Origin: Miscanthus floridulus
Lineage: Eukaryota; Streptophyta; Magnoliopsida; Poales; Poaceae
NCBI RefSeq assembly: GCF_019320115.1
Contig: NC_089586.1
Coordinates: 3,124,804-3,188,803 of the forward strand
Length of the DNA: 64,000 nt
Direction of reading: 5' to 3'
Shown here piece by piece: positions 54,567-64,000 of the stretch (its first letter is position 1; each line of letters starts with the position of its first letter). The notes beneath the pieces were generated by a model. That model saw only the letters and a program-made list of their open reading frames with translations. It did not search any database and was not told where the DNA came from. The translations under genes were made by a program, and so were the position numbers.

Positions 54567-54640
54567 TGACGTCAGCATGACGTCATCGTCTCGGTTCTGG
54601 TACTGACAGGTGGGGCCCAGCTGACGTCAGCATGACGTGT
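54567..54640. promoter_or_regulatory. Paired TGACGTCA (as-1/TGA bZIP-like) sites
   Basis: TGACGTCAGCATGACGTCA at 54567-54585 and TGACGTCAGCATGACGTGT at 54622-54640, each a pair with starts 11 bases apart. TGA-type bZIP factors bind TGACG pairs in as-1 elements. Function here is inferred from the motif only. Confidence 0.5.
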
Positions 54641-55450
54641 GGGTCCAGAGTGTCCGTGTCACTGACATGTGGGGCCAGGTCAACGGTCAATACGGCCGGG
54701 TCTCAAATGGGCTTCGGGTTGGGCCGGTCTGGCCGGGCCAGGCTAGACACGTGGCATGCTATGATGCAGCCATGTCATGGCCATGGGCCCCCACTGGGCC
54801 ATGGCCCACGACTCACAGTCCACGGTGGACAGATGCGCCGGTCTACGGTGGATCGCGTCTTCTTTCGGTGAGCCGTGTCCACCCCTCTCTTCTCTGTCTG
54901 TGGTTCACGTGCATCGGGTTCATGCACGGGTGGCCAGCGAGGGGGGTGTTCCCCTGTTTCTCCCACGGTGGTGCTCCTGCCAGCGGCGAGCTCACCGGTG
55001 AGCCTCCGTGGCGGTGTTGGTGTCTAATTGGGGAGGGAAAAGGCTTTCCCAGGCTACGACGACTGTGATGGTGGGGTCTAGGTGGCGGCCGGGGCTCACC
55101 AAGGCACTGGCCACGACAAACGGTGGCTCAGTAGTGCTCGCCGGTGGCGAGGTCGCATTTGCAGGCTCTCCGATGGCTCGACTGGGCAGATGAGGGCCCC
55201 TACGGTTTCGTGGGTGCACGACGAAGGCATCCAGGGCTCAGGGCGAGGCTTCAAATTCCTAGGTGGCCGGTAGGGTCTTCCCGGTGGCCACGGCGACATG
55301 GTGACGATGGCGAGGCACATGGGTCACTACGGGGTTCTAGCGGGGTGGTCACGGCGTGCGCGTGAGTTACCCGTGGCTTCAGCGAATGGGATGGGCGAGT
55401 CAAGGAGGCGCCAGGCACTCCCAGCAGTACTGGCCATGGTGGTCGGAGCT

Positions 55451-55590
55451 CTGACCGGTGGTTGGGTGCTCAGACCGGTGGTCTAGTGCTCGGCATGGTG
55501 GTCTGGTGCTCGGACCGGTGGTCTGGTGCTCGGACCGATGGTCGGGTGCTCGGACTAGTGGTCTGGTGCTCAACACGGGGGTCTAGTGCT
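55451..55590. repeat. 20-bp tandem repeat, seven copies
   Basis: Unit CGGACCGGTGGTCTGGTGCT, seven units of exactly 20 bases with scattered substitutions, inside the solo LTR. The 20-base length is not a multiple of three. Confidence 0.85.
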
Positions 55591-56864
55591 CCAGTGGTGG
55601 ATACGCCATGGCGGCGGCGTGGTGAGCATAGCATGTGTGCTCGGCTACGACATTCGGGGAACTTGGAGAGGTCTACAGCGTCCAAGGGCTTGGGGATGGT
55701 CACAGTCAATGTGAGTGTGCTGTGCTAGTGTGACTAGAGGCCGAGGACGGCCTTGGCCTACGCGCTCATGGTATGGAGCACCATGGCCGGAGTAGCAAGG
55801 TCCGACGGCGAGCAGGGGAAAATCGGGAGCTCACCATGGGTGCTGTGGAAGAAAGGATGGCAGTGCAATGATGAGTTGCAGCCGTGTAGCTCCGAAAGTA
55901 GTGTTGTGCAGTGCTGACCCGCGACCGTGATGACGACAATGGCGTCGCCCTTGGCTCCAGCGACTTCGGTAGTGCGTGGGGGCTCCGATCCTCCTCTCAC
56001 GATCCCTTCATGGCCCTCTTCTCTCAGTGTGGTGCGGCTGCTGGGCCACCAAGCGGCGGCGGAGGCTGAGGGAGAGGCTAAGGCACCGAGCGTGAGCGTC
56101 GTGCGGGCTAGCTTTATAGCCGAGTGCCACGCCTCCCATGGCGGATGGCATTGTGCGGTGGAGGCATGTGCATCACATCAGACGGTGATGCGGGGTTGCG
56201 TGGGCGCGGCGCAAGGGGGCAGGGTCATGCCCTAGGCGTGACCCCCTAGCCCACCCCTACCACTATTGTCAGGCGCTGGTCGCGTAGGCAGTTGAGGCGT
56301 GGGTGAGGAAGACGACACTATAGATGGGGGTGGCTAACATGCAGGGTCTAGCGGGCAGTGGCTATAAGCAAGGCAGATGGGTGTGCGGGCGATGCGCTAG
56401 GCCAGCTCATGGGCCGCGTACGTGCACACGCCGGTGCAAGGTGGGCGTGGTTGGGCTGGCTAGGCCGCGAAGCCGAGCAGCCTGGGCTGCGAGGCCTTCT
56501 TCCTCATTTCCTTTTTCTGTTTTCTTTTTCTTCTTCCTTGATTTGAATTCAAATTTGGTTTGGGTATTTTGAATTCAAAATGGGTGCACCAAATTCATTG
56601 GAGTTGTTAAGCATATCATAAGTCAAATGGAAATCCAAATCACATTTCGAATTAACAAAGCATGCAATACTTTATTTGTTAGAATTTAAATAAACACAAT
56701 TAACTAATGACATGCCATGCTTATGTGTTAACTTGGGTTGGGGTTAGACCTAATACATCTCTTAGGTTGGGTTTTCTATACATGACACTCATCATCACAT
56801 GGGTGTTTTTAAGAAAAAATTTTGTAGTTGGTATTTTTGGTGTATGGATTTCTGGGTTGTTACA

Positions 56865-57309
56865 GCGGGCGGCACGCGGCGTGGGGAAGGGCGGCGGCGA
56901 CATGTGACAACATGCAAGAAATCTTCTAAAATTTTTATCATAGCCTCCACAAACGATATCACAATATCTCAACAAGTTTCATGATTTTCAGACTTCGTTT
57001 GCTTTTTATAGAATTTAAAAACACTTCGCACGCAAGTTTGCGGTCATGTTTCGTGAACAAGATGTCCGAAATTTTAGGTCCGTTCTTGGATACGGCCTCA
57101 CACTACACTCAGTAACATGACTATCATTTTTTGAATCATTAAATTCCATTATTCGTACCACGTGCAGTTCAAATTTATATTTTTCGAAAAAATTCAAGTA
57201 AACGAAATAAAGTAACTAAATATATCAAAAAGCCACAAAAAATCCCCAAATTCTAACAAGGAGTTCCTGGTACTTTAAAAGGGCTGCACAAAAAATTTGG
57301 AGACCAAAA
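56865..57309. other. CACTA interior between the solo LTR and right subterminal repeats
   Basis: AT-rich from about 56905, no gene. Starts with the GCGGG duplication. Confidence 0.5.
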
Positions 57310-57890
57310 AAAACTTTGCCGAGCACCGGGGCATGGCACTCGGCAAAGGGGGGTCTTTGCCGAGTGCCAAGAATAAGGCGCTCGACAAAGAGGATTTTTG
57401 AATTTTTTAAAAAAATTCCTCTTTGGCGAGTGCCTCCACAGGGGCACTCGGCAAAGGTATTTCAAAAAATATATATAATTTTTTTAATTCCTCCCTTTGC
57501 CGAGTGCCGAAGCTGTTAGGCACTCGGCAAAGACATTTCAAAAAAAAATTGAATCTTTGTCGAGCGCCATGTCAGGGTCACTCGGCAAAGTATTTTCCAA
57601 AAAAAAATCTTTGTCGAGTGCCTAACAGCAGGCACTCCGCAAAGAAGGACATGGCCGAACACTGTTACGCGGGGCAGCCTATGCCGAGTGCCGTGGTTTT
57701 GCCGAGTCTGGCACTCGGCAAAGAAGTCCTTTGTCGAGTGCCCTTTTTTGCCGAGTGCCCGGCACTCGGCAAAGAATTCTTTGCTAAGTGCAATTTTTTG
57801 CCGAGTGTGGCACTCAACAAAGAAGGTCTTTGCGGAGTGTCCAATTTTCTACACTCGGCAAAGCAGTTTACACTCGGTAAAGGCCCTGTT
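57310..57890. repeat. CACTA subterminal repeats, right end
   Basis: CTTTGCCGAGTGC and GCACTCGGCAAAG motifs in both orientations, many arranged as inverted pairs around a short spacer. The array matches the left end in type and leads to the TAGTG terminus at 57900. Confidence 0.9.
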
Positions 57891-57903
57891 TCTAGTAGTG
57901 CAT

Positions 57904-59755
57904 GATTGCAAGGCAACATTCGCGTCTGCTCTTCTTGGCGGAAGGAGATGCTAGCACGAAGTTTTATCACTTACAAGCCTGTCACTGGAACTAAAAGAAC
58001 TGGATTGACGCGCTATGTGTTCAGGGGACGGATGTTGTCAGTAACACAGCAATGGCCGATGCTCTCTACAATTATTACATCAGCGTCCTTGGAGCAAACT
58101 TTGAGCATTCAAGAAGATTCGATCTGTAGACCTTGGGGGTGCCGCAAATAGCAAGGCCAGAGCTCGAGCACCTATTCACCGAGGAGGAAGTTCGGTCAGT
58201 AATTGCTAATCTGCCGAATGACAAGGCTCCGAGACCGGATGGTTTCACTAGCCTATTCTACAAGAAGGCCTAGGGGACAATCAAGATGGATGTCATGAAC
58301 GCCTTCAATGCTTTTTGGTCGCTAGACTGTCGTAGCTTCAATCACCTGAATGATGCTTACATGATACTACTAAAAAAAGGACCATCCGGTGGAGATCCGT
58401 GACTATCGCCCTATCTGCCTCATACACAGTTTCAGTAAGCTCATCACCAAGTGCTTGGCCAACAGGCTAGCAGGCGTTATAGATGCTCTCATCCTGCGTA
58501 ACCAGAGCACTTTCATCAAAGGATGTCGCATCCATGATAACTTTAGGAATGTGCAGATCGCTTGCAAAGCCATCCATGAAAAGAAATCACCGACCATCTT
58601 GCTCAAGATTGATATAGCAAAGGCTTTCAACATGGTTTCATGGCCGTTCCTCCTAGAAGTCCTCCAACACCTGGGTTTCAGTCAACGATGGAGAGATTGG
58701 ATTTCAATAATCTTGGCTAGTGCAAGCATGAAGATTCTACTCAATGGCCACCTGAGGAGGCGAATCTGCCATGCTCGTGGCCTTCACCAAGAAGACCCAC
58801 TCTTGCCGATGTTATTTGTGCTCACCATGGAGGTCCTTAACCATTTCCTAAAATGGGTAGAGCAGCAGCAGCTTCTAACACCTCTGCAGGACAGTGTTAG
58901 CAACAGGATGAGTCTGTACGCTGATGACCTAGTTGTATTCGTGGTACCTAATGTGAGGGACCTACAAGTCATCAAGGCAGTGCTCACCATTTTTGGTTTA
59001 GCGTCGGGCCTGTTCTCCAACCGCGATAAGAGTGTAGCGTCCCCGCTCCACTGCTCAGAGAATGTCATTGCCAGAGTTAGGGATATCCTCTCCTGTTGAA
59101 TCGAGAACCTCCTATGTCACTATCTAGGAGCACCGCTTTTAGTTTGGAGACTCAAGAGATCGGATGAGCAGCCTCTCATCGATAAAGTTGCTGCAAGAAT
59201 ACCAAAATGGAAGGGCAATATGCTCAACATTGTTGGACGAATGGCTCTAGTGAAAGCAACTATGTCTGCCATTCTGACGCATATGTCCATTATCCTCTGC
59301 TTGTCGCCTTAGGCGATCGAGTCGATTGACAAGCTACGTCGTGCCTTCATCTGGTGTGGCTCAAATAAAGTCTTCAGAGGAAAGTGCAAGGTGGCATGGG
59401 AGACTGTGTGTCACCCTAGGGACCTTGGTGGCCTTGGCGTCTCTGACCTGTGATGTGCCGGGATCGCCCTATGAGTACGCTGGGAGTGGCAGGTGCGAGT
59501 GGAGCGTCGACCTGCCCTGGCTTCAAAGGAATGGGAAGTTATTGCTGTGTTCCAGGCAGCCACTGTATTCATGCTTGGGAATGGAAAGTCCACATTCTTC
59601 TGGACAGACAGATGGCTTGACGGCCATAGCATTGAGGATGCTGCTCCCACTATTTTTGCCATGGTGAAAGTGAGAAAGCGGAGGGCCACTGTTGCCGAGG
59701 CCCTACACAACAACACATTGATACAACACATCATTGGGCCGCTAACCATGCAGGT
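57904..59755 (+). pseudogene. LINE ORF2, reverse transcriptase and C-terminal part
   Basis: The frame resumes after the CACTA with IARQHSRLLFLAEGDASTKF and continues with several stops through FTEEEVRSVIANLPNDKAPR and PDGFT to about 58380. After a shift, 58389-59099 is open: YRPICLIHSFSKLITKCLAN, STFIKGCRIHDNF, LLKIDIAKAFNMVSW, GLHQEDPLLPMLF and the catalytic SLYADDLVVF at about 58913. The end has HYLGAPLLV, KWKGNMLNIVGRMALVK, RRAFIWCG and FWTDRWLDG, the zf-RVT-type tail. It is cut at 59756 by the LTR of a Tat element, so the 3' end is missing. Confidence 0.88.
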
Positions 59756-61466
59756 TGTCAGTGTTTCGAGTAAACACCAACTAGTAAATTTGTATTTATT
59801 ATGTGTTAGGCCCGTATGATGTGCTAAAAGGCACAAGGTTTATACTGGTTCAGGCAGAATGTCCCTATGTCTAGTTTGCTGCTGTTGCTCGTGTTATTAG
59901 CACTGAAAGGTTCGTAGTAGGGGGGTTTGTAGTAGGGGGTATAAACGGTCGAGAGAGGGACATGTCCCAAGTCTCTGATGGAAAGGTTGAAAGGGCGCTG
60001 AGAGCTCGGTTGCTGCTTAGCTATGTGTGAGGTGGTGCGTGATGTGTTGAATCGATATGTCTCCTTAGTCGGGTGCCCTACCCTCCCTTTTATAGATCAA
60101 GGCAGAGCAAGGATTATAGATGGGAGAAAGAGGAAAAACCAGAGGCAGAGAAGGTCCTTCAAAGGTATCGGGTCTTCCTTTTTCTTTGAGCCTGTCCTAC
60201 TAACATGGTAGATGGTGCCAGGGATAGCACGTTTGCTTATCCTAATAGGGCCATACTCTGGCTTTGTTCAGCAAGTGGTCATGTCCTGACCCACCCTGGC
60301 AGGCAGCACGACTCACCAATGTGCTGAGCCACGACCTATGGGGAGCAGACAGCATAGAGGCCCCACGTTCGTTACTGTAGATGACATGAGTTTCCTTCTT
60401 GGACCATAGTGGTTGTCATATGTCTCCGTCAGGATTCGTGTCCGAGGGCAAATGCCAGCGCCCATAACACTATATGATAAATGTTAGCGCCTGCAACACT
60501 GTTTGGGCTCTGACATGCCTAGAAGGGCTTAAAGCGCCCGTCTGGTCATATCCTGATGGTACTTTCCTATAGGCGTGTAGGGTATTATCCTCGGTATTAC
60601 AGTTGACTTGAGTGTCCTACCTTATCTGCGCGTGTAATCATGGCGAGGCGGAGTCTACCCCTGGACGTCGGGTGAGGCAAAGTCCAGCCCCTGGACATCG
60701 GGCGAGGCAGAGCCTACCCTCGGACATCAAGCGAGGCAGAGCCAGTCCTTGGACATCGGGCGAGGCGAAGCCTGCTTCTAGATGTCGAGCGAGGTGGAGC
60801 CAACCCTCAGTCATCGGTCGAGGCAGAGCCAGCCCTCGAACGTCGGGCGAGGTGGAGCTTGCTCCCAAACATTGGGCGAGGTGAAGCTAGCCCTCAGTCA
60901 TCGAGCGAGGCAGAGTCTGCCCCTAGACATCGGGCGAGGCAGAGCTAGCCCTCAGTCATTGGGCAAGGCAGAGTCTGCCCCTAGACTTCGAGTGAGGCAG
61001 ATCTGCCCCCAGACATCGAGCGAGGCAGAGCTAGCCCTCAGTCATTAGGCGAGGTGGAGTCTGCCCCCAGACGTCGGGTGAGGCAGAACCAGCCCCAAAT
61101 GTTGGGCGAGGCGGAGTCTGCCCGCAGACATCGGGTGAGGCAGAGCTAGCCCTTGAACATCAGGTGAGGCAGAGCCTGCTCCCATACATCGGACAAGGTG
61201 GAGCCAGCCCTTAGTCATCGGGTGAGGCAGAGCCAACTCTCAGTCATCGGGCGAGGCGGAGTCTGCCCCTAGACGTCGGGCGAGGCAGAGTGCATCCCTT
61301 GAGGGCCGAGCGAGGTGGAGCCAGCCCTTAGGGGTCAGGCGAGATGGAGCCAACCTTTAGTCGTTGGGTAAGAAATGTAGTTCTGTTCTTGTCTGTTCAG
61401 AAGCATCAACGTTTGATGGTTATTAGCTTCTCCTCCTTGGGGTACCTCAGTATTTAGTCCCCGATA
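59756..61466 (-). repeat. 3' LTR of the second Tat element
   Basis: 1711 bp, TGTC/GATA ends (GACA mutated). It opens with TGTCAGTGTTTCGAGTAAAC and contains a 25-copy 29-bp array in its upper half. The partner LTR lies outside the window. Confidence 0.7.
60643..61367. repeat. 29-bp minisatellite, about 25 copies, in the Tat LTR
   Basis: Unit of the form GCGAGGCAGAGYCTGCCCCT plus AGACATCGG; 725 bases make 25 units of 28-30 bases. In the middle, two variants alternate, one with CTCAGTCAT and one with CTAGACAT or CCAGACGT, giving a 58-base higher order. Open frames on both strands here are repeat artefacts. Confidence 0.92.
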
Positions 61467-61680
61467 GTAGCCCTCGAGCCCCTGGGTGATTCGGATAGAA
61501 TCGCCCAGGGGTGATTTGACTTGCTAGAGGGTGCACATGAGCACACTCGATGGGTGTAGCCCTCGATAGAATCACCTGGGGGTATTTCGATTCGCCAGAG
61601 GGTGCGCACGAGCGCACCCATCGGATGTAGCCCCCGAGCCCCCGGGTGATTCGGATAGAATCGCTTGGGGGCAATTGGGA
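61467..61680 (-). repeat. Three tandem polypurine-like blocks next to the Tat LTR
   Basis: GTAGCCCTCGAGCCC at 61468, GTAGCCCTCGATAGA at 61557 and GTAGCCCCCGAGCCC at 61627 head three similar blocks, each followed by GGGTGATTCGGATAGAATCG-like or related sequence. On the minus strand these are CTCGGGGGCTAC-type polypurine tracts; the first abuts the LTR. Confidence 0.8.
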
Positions 61681-62248
61681 CCCTTCATGGGTATGGCTAT
61701 GGGATTTGGTGTTTTGATAACTGGATAGTTTAAAGGGAACCCTAGTATCCCGTTCGTGCAGATTCGTCCAGGGCCAGTTCGGTTGAGACTCAATCGTGGA
61801 TCGAGACTCCCTTGAGGCTCATGCGCCTGAGTGTTGACCGCTCATGGGCACATCCTTCATTAGGATGGCCATCGAAACCATTAGTCCAACCCTCAAACTC
61901 CTGGGCCTAGGTAGGCTAGAGAAACTCTTTTTGACCCATATGCCTTCTATGAGGAAAGAGTCCTGGTCTGCCCGGGAAGGCGAAATGTCCGACATGACTT
62001 TGGTGGGAAAGGATAGAGATTAGGGTCGCATATTCCGCATGGTGACATGGTGGCAAATCATGGCAGGCGAGGAGATCTAGGTAGACATTTGCCTTCCTCA
62101 CATCCATCGCCCCTATAAAACCAAAGGGTTCGCCCCTAGAGTTTACGTACATTTCCTCCTTGTCTTTGCATCTACAACCTCCACCGCCAATCGCCTGAGC
62201 CTCCCGATCCACATCGCAGCCACCGTCAAGTTCGCACCCAACCACCCC
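61681..62248. other. 3' region of the second Tat element
   Basis: No coding signature. Lies between the polypurine repeats and the antisense ORF. Confidence 0.4.
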
Positions 62249-63144
62249 AATCATTCAATAGAGCCGTGGTGCAAATCCGAAGTTACCCTTCAGCACCTAG
62301 AGGGCCTTGTTCACCGTGGCCTTCTTTGCGCGTGGACTGCCACTGAGGATGCACCGTCGCCTCCCAAGGGCTACGTTATGTCCTTCGCTCACTTCCACGA
62401 GTGGGGATTCACCACCCCCACCCACAAGTTCCTTCAGGGGTAGCTAAATTACTATAAGGTGGAGCTATAGCACCTTACTCCCAATGGGATCCAGCACATT
62501 ACGACGTACATCACCCTGTGTGAGGGGTTCCTAGGGATTAGTCCCTACTTTAACCTATGGCGGTATTTCTTCGCCGTCGCCCTCATGAAGAAGCGGGAGA
62601 AGAGGCAAGAGCTAAGCGTGCCAATGGGATGCGTCAGCATTCAGCTCTGCAACAACCGGGTAAACGAATATCCGTCGATGCATCTATCGACCTCCAATAA
62701 GGGGTGGCATTCACATTGGTTCGACATCAAGGATGACGTAGTCGCCCCCTTGCCAGCGTTCACTAGGTGCGTCATCGAAGAGGTCCCAGAATCATGGAGG
62801 AAGTGGGGGTCCTAGATAAAGACAAGAACAAAATCCAGGACCATCTCGCCACCATCCGAATTTTGAAGGAGAAGGGCATGAAGGGGTTGGGGATCATCGA
62901 CACCTACCACACATGGAGAGTGGCACCGCTGATGAGGTGCGTGCTTCACCTGCATATGATGGCGCTTGGGGTGTCCTTCGATGGGATGACGCTCACCGAG
63001 GGAGTGCTCTCCTCCTCCAAGGTGGCGCAACACGTCAAGGAGGTGATGGAGCCTTCGCGGGATGACGCCAGCACTGTTCTTGATTTTGTGTATCTAGTGT
63101 CAGGGCACCCCCAATGCGGCTGGATGAGATCGAGACAGCTGTGA
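62249..63144 (+). pseudogene. Antisense ORF of the Tat element (N-terminal domain of the 'putative gypsy-type transposon' family)
   Basis: The + frame reads VTLQHLEGLVHRGLL, PSPPKGYVMSFAHFHEWGF, NGIQHITTYITLCEGFLGI, YFNLWRYFFAVALMKKR and LPAFTRCVIEEVPESWRKWG, then after a frameshift near 62790-62815 VLDKDKNKIQDHLATIRILK, IIDTYHTWRVAPLM and MEPSRDDASTVLDFVY. This matches, from memory, the PF04195-type domain seen as an antisense gene in Tat elements. Two TAG stops lie near 62442 and 62470. It is antisense to the minus-strand element. The C-terminal coiled coil and Ser-rich tail seen at 12461-13085 are not present here. Function unknown. Confidence 0.65.
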
Positions 63145-63146
63145 CT

Positions 63147-63463
63147 CCAATTGTGTGGAACCTAGTGAATAGGATCAAAGACATAGTGCTCCCCCAGAGG
63201 GGATAGTTAGTCGAATGGGTCCAATAGACATTATTTGTAATCTATGGACAAGTGTCGACCCTTTTGTATCTTAAAAATAGATTCATAATTTTGTTTTGTT
63301 AGGCAAATTCATAATTTCGTTTCGTTTGGTTGAACTTCCTTTCTTCCCTTTTTGCATTTGAAAAAAGGGGCCCATGCAATCCGACCCTTCCATTCGTTAA
63401 GACCGTAGGGTCTAAGGTGTATAAGAGGGAAACTTCAATCGTGCTGGTGAGCAAAGTTACCGC
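63147..63463. other. Unassigned sequence
   Basis: AT-rich flank with no feature I can support; the end of the Tat remnant probably lies here. Confidence 0.3.
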
Positions 63464-64000
63464 TGTCGCAGAACCGACCAATTTATAAGAGTACAAGTAC
63501 AATGGCAGCCCGCAAGCAGTCGCACTATCATATTTGAACCCATATAAACCCACTAGTCCGTCAAGTACCACGATGGGTCTCGATAAACGATTTACAACAA
63601 CCAAGATCGTTCAGGATTCAACATGCATGTCACATATTACATAAAGTTCACAAATACATTTTCATCATCAGAGTATGAAACCAAGTTACTACAAACTGAG
63701 TTTGATAGATAAAATCGGAAGCAAATTAAGTTTGAAAGTAAAGTTGCCAACATAGTTTAGTACAGTGCCAAGTAGGATCACAGTCCACAAAAGCAAAGAA
63801 AGGGATTACTAAAGAAGCCTACCCAAGGCCTACTCCACATCCACGGCGGGATAGAAGCAACTCTTGCAATAACCATGATACACAGTGTCATCTGCAACAA
63901 TGGGAAATAAAACCCTGAGTACGAGAAGGTACTCAGCTAGACTTACCCATCAAAAACCAGAAATAAAATGACTCCAAGGATTATGCACGGCGGTATCAGT
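63464..64000. mobile_element. Start of another gypsy-type LTR, cut by the window edge
   Basis: TGTCGCAGAACCGACC opens a block whose layout (an early CACATATTACAT stretch, a TTCATCATCAGAG stretch, then CCCTGAGTACGAGAAGGTACTCAGC) parallels the start of the Tekay LTRs at 38956 and 47399, which have CCCTGAGTATAAAAGTACTCAAC at a similar distance. The TG start and the similar architecture suggest a related LTR, but its other end is outside the window. Confidence 0.5.

Larger units (their letters stand above)
52618..56864. mobile_element. Solo LTR of a gypsy element, 4.25 kb
   Basis: It starts TGAAACAACCCC and ends GGGTTGTTACA, inverted ends with one mismatch, flanked by perfect GCGGG on both sides (52613-52617, 56865-56869). 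No primer site, gag or pol is visible and no second copy is present, so it is a recombined solo LTR in the CACTA element. The length suits a Tekay-type LTR. It carries two paired TGACGTCA motifs and a 20-bp tandem repeat. Confidence 0.85.
36617..57900 (-). mobile_element. 21.3-kb CACTA (En/Spm) transposon, non-autonomous, with nested elements
   Basis: The ends are CACTACAGGATTCAAG at 36617 and, reversed, CACTACTAGAAACAGGGCC at 57900, with a 3-bp CAT duplication. Both ends carry long arrays of TTTGCCGAGTGC/GCACTCGGCAAA subterminal motifs, the transposase-binding type of repeat. Inside, on the minus strand, are the start of a TNP2 transposase and a second En/Spm ORF. About 16 kb is secondary insertions: a Tekay element and a solo LTR. 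Without them the CACTA is about 5 kb. The catalytic core of TNP2 is missing, so it could move only with help. Confidence 0.93.
59756..63200 (-). mobile_element. Second Tat-lineage element, 3' LTR and 3' region only
   Basis: The LTR 59756-61466 starts TGTCAGTG and ends CCCCGATA on the + strand. The polypurine-like GTAGCCCTCGAG next to 61466 reads CTCGAGGGCTAC on the minus strand, so this is the 3' LTR of a minus element. The antisense ORF of the family, on the + strand at 62.25-63.14 kb, has the expected position. Integrase and the rest are not found before 64000. The boundary near 63200 is approximate. It inserted into the LINE. Confidence 0.75.

Noticed and set aside
54637..56235. Cluster of 60-140-codon frames
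   Set aside because: Inside the 4.2-kb solo LTR, GC-rich, no domain; one set is caused by the 20-bp repeat.
60612..61236. Repetitive frames of about 60-90 codons on both strands
   Set aside because: Products of the 29-bp minisatellite; unit lengths of 28-30 bases shift frame and there is no domain.

Overview
This window is nuclear DNA from a grass, most likely a panicoid/andropogonoid such as a sugarcane, sorghum, Miscanthus or maize relative. The evidence is indirect. It holds spliced gene fragments with plant introns, Ty3/gypsy lineages Reina, Tekay and Tat, a SIRE/Maximus-type copia, a CACTA element with TTTGCCGAGTGC subterminal repeats, Stowaway and hAT MITEs, and a plant L1-type LINE. 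Nothing resembles prokaryotic operons, rRNA, tRNA genes or CRISPR. Almost every coding region is broken, so this is a heterochromatin-like nest of transposons around a few decayed gene fragments.

Region 1 (1-20.6 kb) is a three-level nest. A Reina-like chromovirus (1572-20591, perfect CATTA target duplication) is interrupted by a minus-strand Tekay-like element (2786-17876). That element's 3' LTR is itself split by a Tat-lineage gypsy element (4754-14461, 470-bp LTRs, extra RNase H domain, antisense ORF in its 3' region).

Region 2 (20.6-35.3 kb) carries gene-derived sequence: a divergent, frameshifted sugar-transporter (STP-like) gene on + (24129-25526) and another STP pseudogene on - (34699-35312). 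Between them lies a minus-strand Ulp1-protease-like gene apparently split by a copia element (29355-33363). A 1016-bp hAT MITE with an 8-bp target duplication lies upstream of the first STP gene. Remnants of a copia and of a second Tat element are at 26.1-27.2 kb.

Region 3 (35.5-59.8 kb) is a second nest. A LINE (endonuclease at 35.6-36.6 kb, reverse transcriptase at 57.9-59.75 kb) is split by a 21.3-kb CACTA element (36617-57900, CAT target duplication). The CACTA has lost its transposase core and carries a complete-length Tekay element (38956-50913, CTCCA duplication, with a Stowaway MITE in its integrase) and a 4.2-kb solo LTR (52618-56864, GCGGG duplication). Upstream of gag, the Tekay element has an intact 178-codon ORF whose first ~24 residues closely resemble the histone H3 tail, including the K4 and A-R-K9-S10 context. 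I consider this the most interesting item in the window.

Region 4 (59.76-64 kb) is a minus-strand Tat element. It has an LTR with a 25-copy 29-bp minisatellite, repeated polypurine-like blocks, and the N-terminal part of the same antisense gene family seen in the first Tat element. The first ~540 bp of another LTR runs off the window edge. Divergence and stop patterns are dominated by transitions, as expected for long-methylated DNA. Gene models, lineage names and motifs were read by eye; no database search was run.
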